Source: Kapaibacterium sp044224925 (GTDB lineage Bacteria > Bacteroidota > Ignavibacteria > Kapaibacteriales > Kapaibacteriaceae). From it: a DNA stretch of 64,000 nucleotides. The stretch spans positions 192,752 to 256,751 of the forward strand of contig JBGAJM010000005.1 in NCBI GenBank assembly GCA_044224925.1. Reading direction: 5' to 3'. The notes beneath the pieces were generated by a model. It was not told the origin of the DNA and did not search any database. It was given only the letters and a program-made list of their open reading frames with translations. A program made the position numbers and the translations under genes. Every line of letters starts with the position of its first letter. Position 1 is the first letter of the stretch. Positions 36,984 through 45,411 of this stretch are shown here, in pieces.

Positions 36984-37325
36984 ATGCTTGCTCTTCGCTG
37001 GTCCGCACGCCTTCTTTCACTCTTCTGTGCAGGACTCCTCTTCATGTTCATGTTCGGAGGTTCCGAACATCTGAATACCACACCGAAGGAGACGATCGCC
37101 CTCCTCTTCTTTCCGATCGGACTTGTGGTCGGCTTTGGGATCGCTTGGTGGAAGCCGTTGGTCGGTTCCATCTTCTCGATCGTAAGCCTGTCGATCTTCT
37201 ACGGATGGATGTACGTTGCCAGTGGCGGATTCCCGGGTGGACCGTACTTTGCATTGTTCGCACTGCCCGCGGCATTGTTCCTTGTGGACGGCATGCTGCA
37301 ACGTAAACAGCAGCAGGTCTCATAG
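36984..37325 (+). CDS. Small integral membrane protein
   Basis: 113 residues from ATG 36984 with four hydrophobic segments (ARLLSLFCAGLLFMFMFGG, ETIALLFFPIGLVVGFGI, GSIFSIVSLSIFYGWMY, PYFALFALPAALFLVDGM) and a basic tail. It resembles small DUF-type membrane proteins of Bacteroidota; function unknown. It is followed by another small membrane protein gene and a phosphatase-like gene in the same direction. Confidence 0.72.
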   Translation: MLALRWSARLLSLFCAGLLFMFMFGGSEHLNTTPKETIALLFFPIGLVVGFGIAWWKPLVGSIFSIVSLSIFYGWMYVASGGFPGGPYFALFALPAALFLVDGMLQRKQQQVS

Positions 37326-37361
37326 GACCGCACATCCATCACACTCTACGGAGACAGGGTC

Positions 37362-37556
37362 ATGGCATCAGAGAAGAACGTCATCGTCAGCAATGACGGC
37401 ATGTGGGGCCTGGTGTGGTTCCTGGCCACGGTAGGCGCCGCCGTCTATTTCGTGCAACAGTCCACGGGCTTTTGGGATGGCACACTCGGCATCCTCAAGG
37501 CTTTGGTGTGGCCTGCGATCGTGATGTACAAGGTGCTACAAACCCTGCAACTGTGA
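37362..37556 (+). CDS. Small membrane protein, unknown function
   Basis: 64 residues with one or two hydrophobic segments (GMWGLVWFLATVGAAVYFVQ and LGILKALVWPAIVMYKVLQ). The stop overlaps the next start (GTGA), which supports it being a real gene. Upstream is CTACGGAGACAGGGTC, a plausible ribosome site. Confidence 0.7.
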   Translation: MASEKNVIVSNDGMWGLVWFLATVGAAVYFVQQSTGFWDGTLGILKALVWPAIVMYKVLQTLQL

Positions 37557-37882
37557 TCCGCGCACTGTTCATCTGCAGCCAGAACAAGCTGCGAAGCCCA
37601 ACGGCAGAGCGGGTGTTCGCATCGTGGCCCGGCGTTGAAACCGATTCAGCCGGTCTCCTGAACGATGCAACCATCCCGCTCAGTGCGGAGCAGCTCGAGT
37701 GGGCAACCATGATCTTTGTGATGGAGAAAACGCACTGGACAAGACTTCGGAAGAAGTTCTCTGCATCGCTGAAGAACAAACGCATCATCTGTCTCGACAT
37801 CCCGGATGAGTACGACTTCATGGATCCCGCCCTCGTCAAGCTTCTCGAGTCGAAGGTAGCTCGGTTCCTTCAGCGCACGTGA
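37553..37882 (+). CDS. Low-molecular-weight protein tyrosine phosphatase-like protein
   Basis: 109 residues beginning at GTG 37553. The N-terminus LFICSQNKLRSPTAERVF contains the C-x5-R signature followed by Ser, as in low-molecular-weight phosphatases and arsenate reductases. LDIPDEYDFMDPALVKLL provides the acidic C-terminal region (DEYDFMDP) in place of the usual DP loop. It is shorter than classic family members (about 150 residues). Activity is plausible but untested. It is the last gene of a small plus-strand operon and ends 6 bases before the convergent WYL gene. Confidence 0.82.
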   Translation: MIRALFICSQNKLRSPTAERVFASWPGVETDSAGLLNDATIPLSAEQLEWATMIFVMEKTHWTRLRKKFSASLKNKRIICLDIPDEYDFMDPALVKLLESKVARFLQRT

Positions 37883-37888
37883 TGGCGA

Positions 37889-38932
37889 TCAGGTGGTAGT
37901 GCTCGATGAAGGGGCGTCATACAGTTGTCCGGCCTGTCGGTGTATGGTAGCGATCCGTGTACGAAGTCCCGGAGGATGCAGGACCTCGAGGGCGGCACCG
38001 AATCCAAGGAGTTCACGTTCGAGTTCGAAGTTCGGGATCACGTTGATCGAGAACACGAGACCATCAGGTTCGGTGCGTTCAAGGTGCTGACTGGCATGGA
38101 GCGGCTTCGTGACAATGTAGGGTGCATCAGCCGTGTTGACGCGAAAGACGATCTTGCGTGGACTGCTCTTCAGATCTCGCGTAACACCGATCACATGTTC
38201 GAAATATGTGGCAAGATCGACCAGCGTGTTCGGTCTGTAGTCATCTTCAATGTCAGACACGTCCGCAATGTCCTCGATCCGATCGATCGCCAAGATCGTT
38301 AACTGTGTATGGCGCTGATGGTCCGTTCCAATGGCGAACCAACGGTTGCGATACTCCTTCAACAAGTAGGTGCTGAATCGGAACGTTGAGGGGTTGCGAG
38401 CACGGAATGAACGATAGGTGACCGACACGGAGCGCTGGTCGACGGCGGCTCGCCGAAGCACATCGATCCATTGCAATCCTTTCAGCAGGTCGTTGCGCTC
38501 GAAGTCGACCACCGGTCGCGTCTGCGTTCTTCCTGCATAGATCTTATCCTCGAGCTTCAAGACCATCTCGGTGAGATCTGCCGAGTGGGGAAGACCCTTG
38601 AACTGTTGCAGCAATGCCGAGGCCTCTGCCAGCACGCTCAGGTCTTGCGCATCGAGCGGAATGTTCGAGATCGAAAAGTCCGCCTCAGCATACGTGTAGT
38701 ACCGCTTTTCCATGACCACGATCGGTGCTTCGTAGCCGAGCTTCCCGCTTCGCATCACCTCGAGGTCCGCCTGAACCGTACGTCGACTCACACCTTTGTC
38801 GATGCCTTCGTATTCGTAGAGTGCATCGGAACAGGCGTCGATGAGATCCTCCAACGTCCACCGTCGACGTCGATTCCGAAGGCATCCGTCAATGGTGCGG
38901 TATCGGATCAGGGCATTGCGATTGATCGGCAT
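37889..38932 (-). CDS. WYL-domain transcriptional regulator
   Basis: 347 residues. The N-terminal winged helix (RYRTIDGCLRNRRRRWTLED, then GVSRRTVQADLEVM) is followed by a WYL domain at about 150-240 (VSVTYRSFRARNPSTFRFST, YLLKEYRNRWFAIGTD) and a WCX-like C-terminal part. WYL domains are thought to sense nucleic acids or nucleotides. It is divergent from the rtcB-like gene, and two identical palindromes lie between them, so it probably controls rtcB and itself. Confidence 0.9.
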   Translation of the reverse strand: MPINRNALIRYRTIDGCLRNRRRRWTLEDLIDACSDALYEYEGIDKGVSRRTVQADLEVMRSGKLGYEAPIVVMEKRYYTYAEADFSISNIPLDAQDLSVLAEASALLQQFKGLPHSADLTEMVLKLEDKIYAGRTQTRPVVDFERNDLLKGLQWIDVLRRAAVDQRSVSVTYRSFRARNPSTFRFSTYLLKEYRNRWFAIGTDHQRHTQLTILAIDRIEDIADVSDIEDDYRPNTLVDLATYFEHVIGVTRDLKSSPRKIVFRVNTADAPYIVTKPLHASQHLERTEPDGLVFSINVIPNFELERELLGFGAALEVLHPPGLRTRIATIHRQAGQLYDAPSSSTTT

Positions 38933-38954
38933 GGTCGCTCTTCACGTTTTTTTT

Positions 38955-38979
38955 TACTGCGCAGAAAGACTGCGCAGTA
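38955..38979. promoter_or_regulatory. Double-palindrome operator between WYL regulator and rtcB
   Basis: TACTGCGCAG (38955-38964), spacer AAAGA, CTGCGCAGTA (38970-38979): a perfect 10-base inverted repeat. Each arm itself contains the eight-base palindrome CTGCGCAG. A TATACC box follows immediately on the rtcB side, and a nine-T run precedes it on the WYL side. It is placed to control both divergent genes. Confidence 0.72.
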
Positions 38980-39005
38980 TACCGTGAAATTTGCATTCGA
39001 CGATC

Positions 39006-40223
39006 ATGAACACTGAACGAACGATACAACGCAGAACAATGGATCAACACATGTCAACCTATCCGATCTACGGACGCGAGCACATTGAACAGGGAGCGCT
39101 CGACCAGATGAACACGGCCATGCAGCTCCCGATCGCCGTTGCCGGCGCGCTGATGCCGGATGCCCACGTTGGATACGGACTTCCGATCGGCGGGGTCTTG
39201 GCAACACGCGCTGATACGATCATCCCATATGCAGTGGGAGTGGACATTGCCTGTCGGATGTGCTTGAGCGTGTACGACATTCCGGCTGAACAATTCGATG
39301 AGCATCGACGTGAACTACATGCGATGCTCCTCAAGCACACGCACTTCGGATTGGGGTCCACAACGAAGGAGCATCACGACACGTCACTGTTTGACCGACC
39401 GGAATGGGGCGCCACCAAGGCCATCCGGGATCTGAAGGATCGTGCCTATCATCAGCTTGGCACGTCCGGCACGGGGAATCACTTCGCAGAATGGGGAATC
39501 CTCTCGGTCGAGTCGGAAGAGCATGAAACGCTCCCCAAGGGCCGCTATGTAGCCTTGCTCACGCACTCCGGTTCGCGCGGTTTCGGCGGCAATCTCGCGT
39601 CCACCTACTCAAAGATCGCCATGCAGAACTCCGGTCTTCCGGAAGAAGCAAAGCACTTGGCATGGTTGGACATGCATTCGGAAGCGGGACAGGAGTATTG
39701 GATCGCCATGAATCTTGCGGGTGAGTATGCAAAGGCCAACCACCACGAGATCCACGGCAAGATCTCGCATGCGATGCAACTCGAGCCTCGACTCATGGTG
39801 GAGAACCACCACAATTTTGCGTGGTTGGAACACTTGGCCGATGGGACAGAAGTGATGGTGCACCGTAAGGGTGCAACGCCAGCCGGCGAAGGAGTGATGG
39901 GCATCATTCCGGGCAGCATGAGCACACCGGGTTTCGTGGTACGCGGCAAGGGCCATGCCCCATCCCTCCATTCCGCCTCACACGGAGCAGGCAGACGGAT
40001 GAGTCGGGGAGTGGCACATCGTACCGTGGACCGACATGCGTGGAAGCAGATGCTACGGGATCACGACGTGACGCTCATCGGTTCCGATGTCGATGAAGCG
40101 CCGATGGTCTACAAGAACATTCACGACGTGATGGCTGCGCAGGAAGCGCTTGTGGACGTGGTCGCCACATTCCAACCAAGGATCGTGCGCATGGCCAGTG
40201 CAAAGGAACGACCGGAGGATTGA
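39006..40223 (+). CDS. rtcB: RtcB family RNA ligase
   Basis: 405 residues from ATG 39006; later ATGs at 39039 and 39051 are also possible. RtcB joins 2',3'-cyclic phosphate or 3'-phosphate ends to 5'-OH RNA ends using GTP and manganese. Visible motifs are PDAHVGYGLPIGGVLATRAD, GVDIACRM (metal D80 and C83), GTSGTGNHFAEWG, NHHNFAW, HRKGATPAGEG and GSMSTPGFVVRGKG. The guanylylation-histidine region is SASHGAGRRMSR. It is the shorter RtcB type. The divergent WYL regulator and shared operator suggest an inducible RNA-repair unit. No archease or RtcA gene is nearby. Confidence 0.95.
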   Translation: MNTERTIQRRTMDQHMSTYPIYGREHIEQGALDQMNTAMQLPIAVAGALMPDAHVGYGLPIGGVLATRADTIIPYAVGVDIACRMCLSVYDIPAEQFDEHRRELHAMLLKHTHFGLGSTTKEHHDTSLFDRPEWGATKAIRDLKDRAYHQLGTSGTGNHFAEWGILSVESEEHETLPKGRYVALLTHSGSRGFGGNLASTYSKIAMQNSGLPEEAKHLAWLDMHSEAGQEYWIAMNLAGEYAKANHHEIHGKISHAMQLEPRLMVENHHNFAWLEHLADGTEVMVHRKGATPAGEGVMGIIPGSMSTPGFVVRGKGHAPSLHSASHGAGRRMSRGVAHRTVDRHAWKQMLRDHDVTLIGSDVDEAPMVYKNIHDVMAAQEALVDVVATFQPRIVRMASAKERPED

Positions 40224-40275
40224 CCTCGAAGTACATCGCTCCCCGCCGTTGATGTCAACGTTCGTAGTTTCGTCC

Positions 40276-40656
40276 ATGGCACGTATCATCCTTTTCGTCG
40301 CCGGTATCTCCGGCGCATTGGCCGTAGCACTTGGTGCCATGGGCGCGCATGCACTTCGCGAGGTGCTTGACAGTGCGTCGATGGACATCTATTCCAAGGC
40401 CGCCACCTACCACCTCTCACATACACTGGCCTTGTTCGGCGTCGGCCTCCTTGCCCTTTCTCGACCTTCACGTACCGTGCAGTTGGCAGCGATCGCCTTT
40501 GGATCAGGCATCGTCCTGTTCAGCGGTTCGCTCTATGCATTCGCACTCACCGGCGTGCGTGCCTTGGGCATGATCACACCAATTGGTGGAATTGCCTTCA
40601 TCATGGGATGGTTGTTGGTGGCAAAGGCGGCATGGGGGATGAAGGAGCTGCGATAG
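40276..40656 (+). CDS. DUF423 family membrane protein
   Basis: 126 residues from ATG 40276 (an in-frame ATG at 40252 is also possible). Four membrane segments and the family pattern AGISGALAVALGAMGAHALR, YHLSHTLALFGVGLLAL and ITPIGGIAFIMGWLLV are present. Function unknown. Its last 56 bases overlap the 3' end of the convergent cyclase gene. Confidence 0.9.
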   Translation: MARIILFVAGISGALAVALGAMGAHALREVLDSASMDIYSKAATYHLSHTLALFGVGLLALSRPSRTVQLAAIAFGSGIVLFSGSLYAFALTGVRALGMITPIGGIAFIMGWLLVAKAAWGMKELR

Positions 40657-42589
40657 GGGCTACCATCTCATGTGGTTCCAACCAATAGGTTCGCATCACA
40701 CCCTTACCCTTGACCTCGATCTCGCCTCTCAACTCAACATCGAATTCTACATTCCCAACAGGCTTCATGGATGCTGGTGCATGATCAGCATCTTGATCAT
40801 TGATCGTTGATTCCAGCAGGTCCGCAAATGCCGACGAGATCTGCACTCTCCCGGCTTCTCCACTACTCTCCATGCGTGATGCGACGTTCACGGTGTCACC
40901 CCATACGTCGTATTGAAGGCGCTCCGTGCCGATCACGCCTGCCGTGACCGGACCGCAGTGGAGGCCGATGCGCACACGCAGATCGGGGAACCGCTCACGC
41001 ATGGCCGACAGCATGGCAAGGGCCGCTGAGGCGGCTTGCACGGCCACGTTGCCGTCGAAGGCCACCGACATGTACGAATCTCCAATGGTCTTGATCTTCA
41101 TCAGCCCATGCTCGGCAACGATGGCATCGCACATCGTGAAGATCTCGCTCAAGAGGCGAACCACGTCATCGGGAGAAATCGTGGACGACATCGAGGTGAA
41201 GCCCACCAAGTCCATGAACATCACGGCGGCACAGTCGAAGGCGTCGTTGACCGCTTCTCCACGCATCACACGGTCGGCGATGGCAGGTGGTAAGGTAGAA
41301 TGCAGCAACGATCGGTGGCGCTCCTTCTCGACGCGTTCGGCATCAATACGCTTTTTCGCTTCCAGGAGCGCCAATTTGCGATTGACCTCTTGCCCTCGCA
41401 TTTCGTCCGACAGAGTCATGAATGCGTCGTTGTGCCGAACATATCCGTCAAAGTCGCCGCTCTTACGAGCAAGATCACGCATCTCCTTATGCAGGTCGGC
41501 TTGCATGAGCTTGCCGCCCGATGCTTCAGCAGCATCCAACGCACGTTGGTAGTGAAGCATGGCATCGTCGAGAGCGCCCTCCGCGTCCAATATTCTTGCC
41601 TCGACGTGAAGAAAATGCGTCAACACTTGCCGGTCTGTTCCTTTCAGGTGCGCTACGCGTGCGAGCGTGGCACGTGCATCGTCCAGCCGTCCGCACGTGA
41701 CGTACGTGTCGGCCAGCGTACACGCCGAGAACATGAACTCATGCGGGTGCCCAAGTTGCTCTGAAAGGTCGGAAGAGATCACAAGGTGTCGAATGGCCTC
41801 GTCATGATCTTCGAGGTGACGCAGTGCAACACCAATGTTCCCATTCACGCGAGCGATGCTTGCTCTGTTCTGTACTTGCTCATGCAGCGGAAGCGCACGG
41901 TGGAAGTACTCCAGTGCGCGCACATGATCAAGGACGGCCACGTAGCTATTGCCGATGTTGCCCAACACGATGGCCATACCCCGAACATTCCCCATCTCCT
42001 CATGCACATCGTAGGCACGCTGATAGAATTCGATCGAGCCTGCATAGTCACCCACATTGTATGCAACCACCCCCATGTTGCCAAGTGTTGTCGCGGCGCT
42101 TGTCGTATCGCCGCGTCCCTCCTCAATGGCAAGGCTTCGCGCCATGTATTCATGTGCAAGGGCAAAGTCGCCAACCATGGCAGAGGCGACACCAAGGTTC
42201 CCCAGTGCCATGGAAATGAACTCGTCATTGCCGGCTTCTTGGGAAAGAGCAAGCGATCTGGAGTAGAGCGACATTGCTTCGTCGATGTTGCCCATGCTTC
42301 GGACAACGTTGCCCATGTTGTTCAAGATGCTTGCGGTGCGTACCGAATGCTCGGAGGTTTCACTGATGGCAAGTGCGGCACGGAACTCCTCCAACGCAAC
42401 AGCATGGTCGGAGACATTGGATGCAGCAAGGCCTCGTGCGATGTGCATGACGCATGTATAAGACGCGTCATCGCCACCCGCTGCTTCTGCTGCGAGCTGT
42501 TGTAACCGTGTGCTGTCGCCCTTTCCGGCAGCCGCGTGGATATCGGCACTGATCTCGGCAACCGGACGAATAGAACCTTGTGTACTCAT
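40601..42589 (-). CDS. TPR-repeat class III adenylyl cyclase
   Basis: 662 residues. About eight 40-residue TPR units (ILNNMGNVVRSMGNIDEAMS, LGNMGVVAYNVGDYAGSIEF) lead to the linker RGQEVNRKLALLEAKKRIDA and the transducer LLHSTLPPAIADRVMRGEAV. The cyclase domain starts at about 451, with D460 and D504 for metals, K500 and D561 for adenine, and N568 and R572. After the family end (EVKGKGVMRTYWL) it carries an extra proline-rich tail of about 25 residues. That tail is encoded in the part that overlaps the convergent DUF423 gene. It is the last gene of a minus-strand operon holding three cyclases. Confidence 0.93.
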   Translation of the reverse strand: MSTQGSIRPVAEISADIHAAAGKGDSTRLQQLAAEAAGGDDASYTCVMHIARGLAASNVSDHAVALEEFRAALAISETSEHSVRTASILNNMGNVVRSMGNIDEAMSLYSRSLALSQEAGNDEFISMALGNLGVASAMVGDFALAHEYMARSLAIEEGRGDTTSAATTLGNMGVVAYNVGDYAGSIEFYQRAYDVHEEMGNVRGMAIVLGNIGNSYVAVLDHVRALEYFHRALPLHEQVQNRASIARVNGNIGVALRHLEDHDEAIRHLVISSDLSEQLGHPHEFMFSACTLADTYVTCGRLDDARATLARVAHLKGTDRQVLTHFLHVEARILDAEGALDDAMLHYQRALDAAEASGGKLMQADLHKEMRDLARKSGDFDGYVRHNDAFMTLSDEMRGQEVNRKLALLEAKKRIDAERVEKERHRSLLHSTLPPAIADRVMRGEAVNDAFDCAAVMFMDLVGFTSMSSTISPDDVVRLLSEIFTMCDAIVAEHGLMKIKTIGDSYMSVAFDGNVAVQAASAALAMLSAMRERFPDLRVRIGLHCGPVTAGVIGTERLQYDVWGDTVNVASRMESSGEAGRVQISSAFADLLESTINDQDADHAPASMKPVGNVEFDVELRGEIEVKGKGVMRTYWLEPHEMVAPIAAPSSPMPPLPPTTIP

Positions 42590-42643
42590 GCATTCAAAAA
42601 TAGCACCTTCTCCATCCTGTACAGAGTGTCCGTCGGCGCTTGC

Positions 42644-44677
42644 TCAGAGTAGCCAGTACGTGGCCATGCTGCCTTTCCCCTTGACCTCGATGTTGCCGCG
42701 CTCATGTAGTCGGAACGCGCGCTGTGTGCCGGTTGCATCCGTGCTGATCTGAGGTGATGCCCGATCGAGTGTGGCCGCGAAGGCGGCGGAAACATGAATG
42801 CGACCGGGTTCGCCGGTACTTTCCATGCGAGACGCGACATTGACAGTGTCGCCCCACACATCGTACTGTAGTCGCTCCGTGCCGATCACGCCGGCCGTTA
42901 CCGGACCGATGTGTACGCCGATACGGATGGCCACCGGTGTTCCGTCGGGCCATGCGTATTGAGAGCGTCGGATCTCATCGGCGACACAGGCCATGGTGTA
43001 GGCATTCTCTGCCTCGGTGCCATCGCCTTTGAAGCACATGTAGGCATCGCCAATGGTCTTGATCTTGACAACGTTGTGCGCAGCGCACATGTTGTCGAAC
43101 TGACCGAACAGCCCCGCAAGGAACGTGAGCACGTCGTGCGGTTCCATCGATGACGTTCGCGTTGTGAAACCCGCGATGTCCGTGAAGAGAATGGCCGCAT
43201 GTTGGAAGCGGTCCCCATGGATCGTCTCACCGTGCACGATCCTGTCCGCAATGTCCCTCGGGAGTGCCGAGTAGAGCACCGCCCGTTCCTTGTCCCGCTC
43301 ATGCAATTGGACCTCGACGCGGCGCTCGGCTTCGATCACGGCAAGCCTTCTCACCGTTGCCTCATTCTGGAGCTCCTTGGAGATCTCGATGTAACGGTCG
43401 GTATGATACACGTAGCCGTCGAGGTCTCGAAGCCGTTTCATAACCGTGCGAAGCGAGTCATGGTGCTCGGCAACAACTGCAAGTGTTCCTCCTGCTTCGG
43501 CCTCATCAAGGGCACTCTTGTAGTGTGCGGCAGCGGCTGTCAGGTCGCCTCGTTCCGCGGCTAGCATGGCCCAGTTCGAATGTCGGTATGACAACGTCGT
43601 TGGATTCTGGATGGACAGATGACCTTGCTGCGTCAAGACATCCTCGGCTTCATCGTAGCGTTGCAGTCCGATGAGCGCCAATGCGATGTTTCCAAGCACG
43701 AGACTCGATCGCTCCACATTCCCGATGTTCGATCGTAATGTATATGCCTGTTGATGAAACGCCAGACATGCATCGAGATCTCCTTGCTTGCCGGCACAGA
43801 CGCCCATGTTCGTGTAAACCGAGGCCATCCCATCGATGTTCCCGATGGCGGTGTTCTCTGCAAGGGCCTGTTCATAGTGTTGCATCGCACGGTCGAACAT
43901 TGCTGTTGCCGCATAGACCATTCCCATGTTGCCATGGAGAAGTGCAATGCCATGTTGGTCACGCTCACGTTCAAAACCGTGGAGAGCGTGCCGATACTGC
44001 TCAAGTGCCTGGGCATATTCGCCGACGGAATAATACACGTTGCCCAGATTCATGGCAACGGTCGAAGCGCCGATCGAATTCTTGTTGTCTGTGCATATCT
44101 GCAGTGCACGACGATAGTGTTCCACTGCCAACGTGTACTGTCCGGTAGAAGCGCTGATGTTCCCAAGGTTCGTCTGCGTGCGACCAAGCCCGGTCATGTT
44201 CTTTGCTGTTTGGAAGTAGTCCAACGCACTGTGATATTCCTGCCGAGCTTCCTCAAACTGTCCGTGCATTGCGAAGAGATTCCCGATATGCTGTCTCACG
44301 GTCCCACGTCCGTTCGGATCGTTGAGCTCGATCCAACGTGCTTCGGCGCGTTCAAGCATTTGGTGCGCAGCAGCTCTGTCATCGACCACCCGCAGCACAT
44401 TGCCCATCGACGTGTGGCAGCTGGCCGTGAGCCACGGATCTGATCCGGAGGTGAGGGCATCGATCGCGCGCGCAAGCTCCTGTCGTGCCGAGGCAAAGTC
44501 TCCACGCACCTCGAGTGCGCGACCGCGAGCGAACGCAGCCCACGCTCGCACGTCTGCACCCGAACGAGCATCCGCAGAATCTGCGAGTCGTAGCAATTCG
44601 TTCGTGTCGTCTGTGCGAGAGGCATAACGAATGGAACTGAGGAGGTCGGTTGGATCGGTCATCGGTTCGTGATGCAT
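42644..44677 (-). CDS. TPR-repeat class III adenylyl cyclase
   Basis: 677 residues (an in-frame ATG five codons in, MTDPTDLL, is also possible). About ten TPR units (NLGNISASTGQYTLAVEHYR, NMGMVYAATAMFDRAMQHYE) precede the linker and transducer (LYSALPRDIADRIVHGETIH). The cyclase domain from about 491 carries D500, D544, K540, D606, N613 and R617, a full adenylyl set. It ends EVKGKGSMATYWLL. The stop is 54 bases before the next cyclase start, and the start is 17 bases after the DUF2238 gene. Confidence 0.93.
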   Translation of the reverse strand: MHHEPMTDPTDLLSSIRYASRTDDTNELLRLADSADARSGADVRAWAAFARGRALEVRGDFASARQELARAIDALTSGSDPWLTASCHTSMGNVLRVVDDRAAAHQMLERAEARWIELNDPNGRGTVRQHIGNLFAMHGQFEEARQEYHSALDYFQTAKNMTGLGRTQTNLGNISASTGQYTLAVEHYRRALQICTDNKNSIGASTVAMNLGNVYYSVGEYAQALEQYRHALHGFERERDQHGIALLHGNMGMVYAATAMFDRAMQHYEQALAENTAIGNIDGMASVYTNMGVCAGKQGDLDACLAFHQQAYTLRSNIGNVERSSLVLGNIALALIGLQRYDEAEDVLTQQGHLSIQNPTTLSYRHSNWAMLAAERGDLTAAAAHYKSALDEAEAGGTLAVVAEHHDSLRTVMKRLRDLDGYVYHTDRYIEISKELQNEATVRRLAVIEAERRVEVQLHERDKERAVLYSALPRDIADRIVHGETIHGDRFQHAAILFTDIAGFTTRTSSMEPHDVLTFLAGLFGQFDNMCAAHNVVKIKTIGDAYMCFKGDGTEAENAYTMACVADEIRRSQYAWPDGTPVAIRIGVHIGPVTAGVIGTERLQYDVWGDTVNVASRMESTGEPGRIHVSAAFAATLDRASPQISTDATGTQRAFRLHERGNIEVKGKGSMATYWLL

Positions 44678-44694
44678 GTGTACGTCGGCACTCG

Positions 44695-45354
44695 TTAGAC
44701 GTTGTTCCGAGCGATATGATCACGCGATCCCCGGAACCGACGGATGACCGACGTGAACAAAAGGATGAGGATCGCTCCCAGGAGTGCCATGGTCATGTCC
44801 TTCTGTGCGTCCCACGGATCGCCTTGCGTTCCCAGATAGTCCGTCCCCATCGACGGAAAGAAGATATCGGCCACGCCGTATTCGATCAGCTCATACAAGC
44901 CGGAGAACGACAGGGTGATCTCGGCCGGCAAGATCCAGCACACCCACGTCGGCCACTTGAGCTTGTTCATGAAGTAGTCGCGAAGCGGATAGGCAAGAAG
45001 AAACCCAAAACTGAAATGCACGATCCGATCATAGGGATTGCGTTCTAGGCCAAGGCTGTTCTGGATCCAATAGCCGATGGGCGTTTCAGCATAGGTATGC
45101 TGCGCGCCGAGAATGTGGAGGCAGATGTAGACGAATGCCATCGTGTAGGAGAGATCGCTGAACCGGAACCGCGATGCCGTCCCGAACACCACGGCGAGGA
45201 AGGCCACCGTGAGCACATTCTCGATCATCCAGTTCGAAACATTGGATGTTGCGATGAAGGTCCATATCCACAACAGGAAGAAGAGCGTCGGATACAGTCG
45301 TCGCACGAGAACACTGTTCGTGCCGTTCGAGGTACTTGCCGTTGTGAATTGCAT
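44695..45354 (-). CDS. DUF2238 (YjdF-like) membrane protein
   Basis: 219 residues from ATG 45354, with six or so hydrophobic helices. Motifs of the family are CLHILGAQHTYAETPIGYWI, NPYDRIVHFSFGFLLAYPLR, GLYELIEYGVADIFFP and YLGTQGDPWDAQKDMTMALL. Function unknown. It sits between two cyclase genes in one operon, with gaps of 57 and 17 bases. Confidence 0.88.
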   Translation of the reverse strand: MQFTTASTSNGTNSVLVRRLYPTLFFLLWIWTFIATSNVSNWMIENVLTVAFLAVVFGTASRFRFSDLSYTMAFVYICLHILGAQHTYAETPIGYWIQNSLGLERNPYDRIVHFSFGFLLAYPLRDYFMNKLKWPTWVCWILPAEITLSFSGLYELIEYGVADIFFPSMGTDYLGTQGDPWDAQKDMTMALLGAILILLFTSVIRRFRGSRDHIARNNV

Positions 45355-45411
45355 GACGTGTTCCAAGTGCAAGCGCGAATGCGCAAGGAGGTTCAGAGAT
45401 CCGCGACCATT

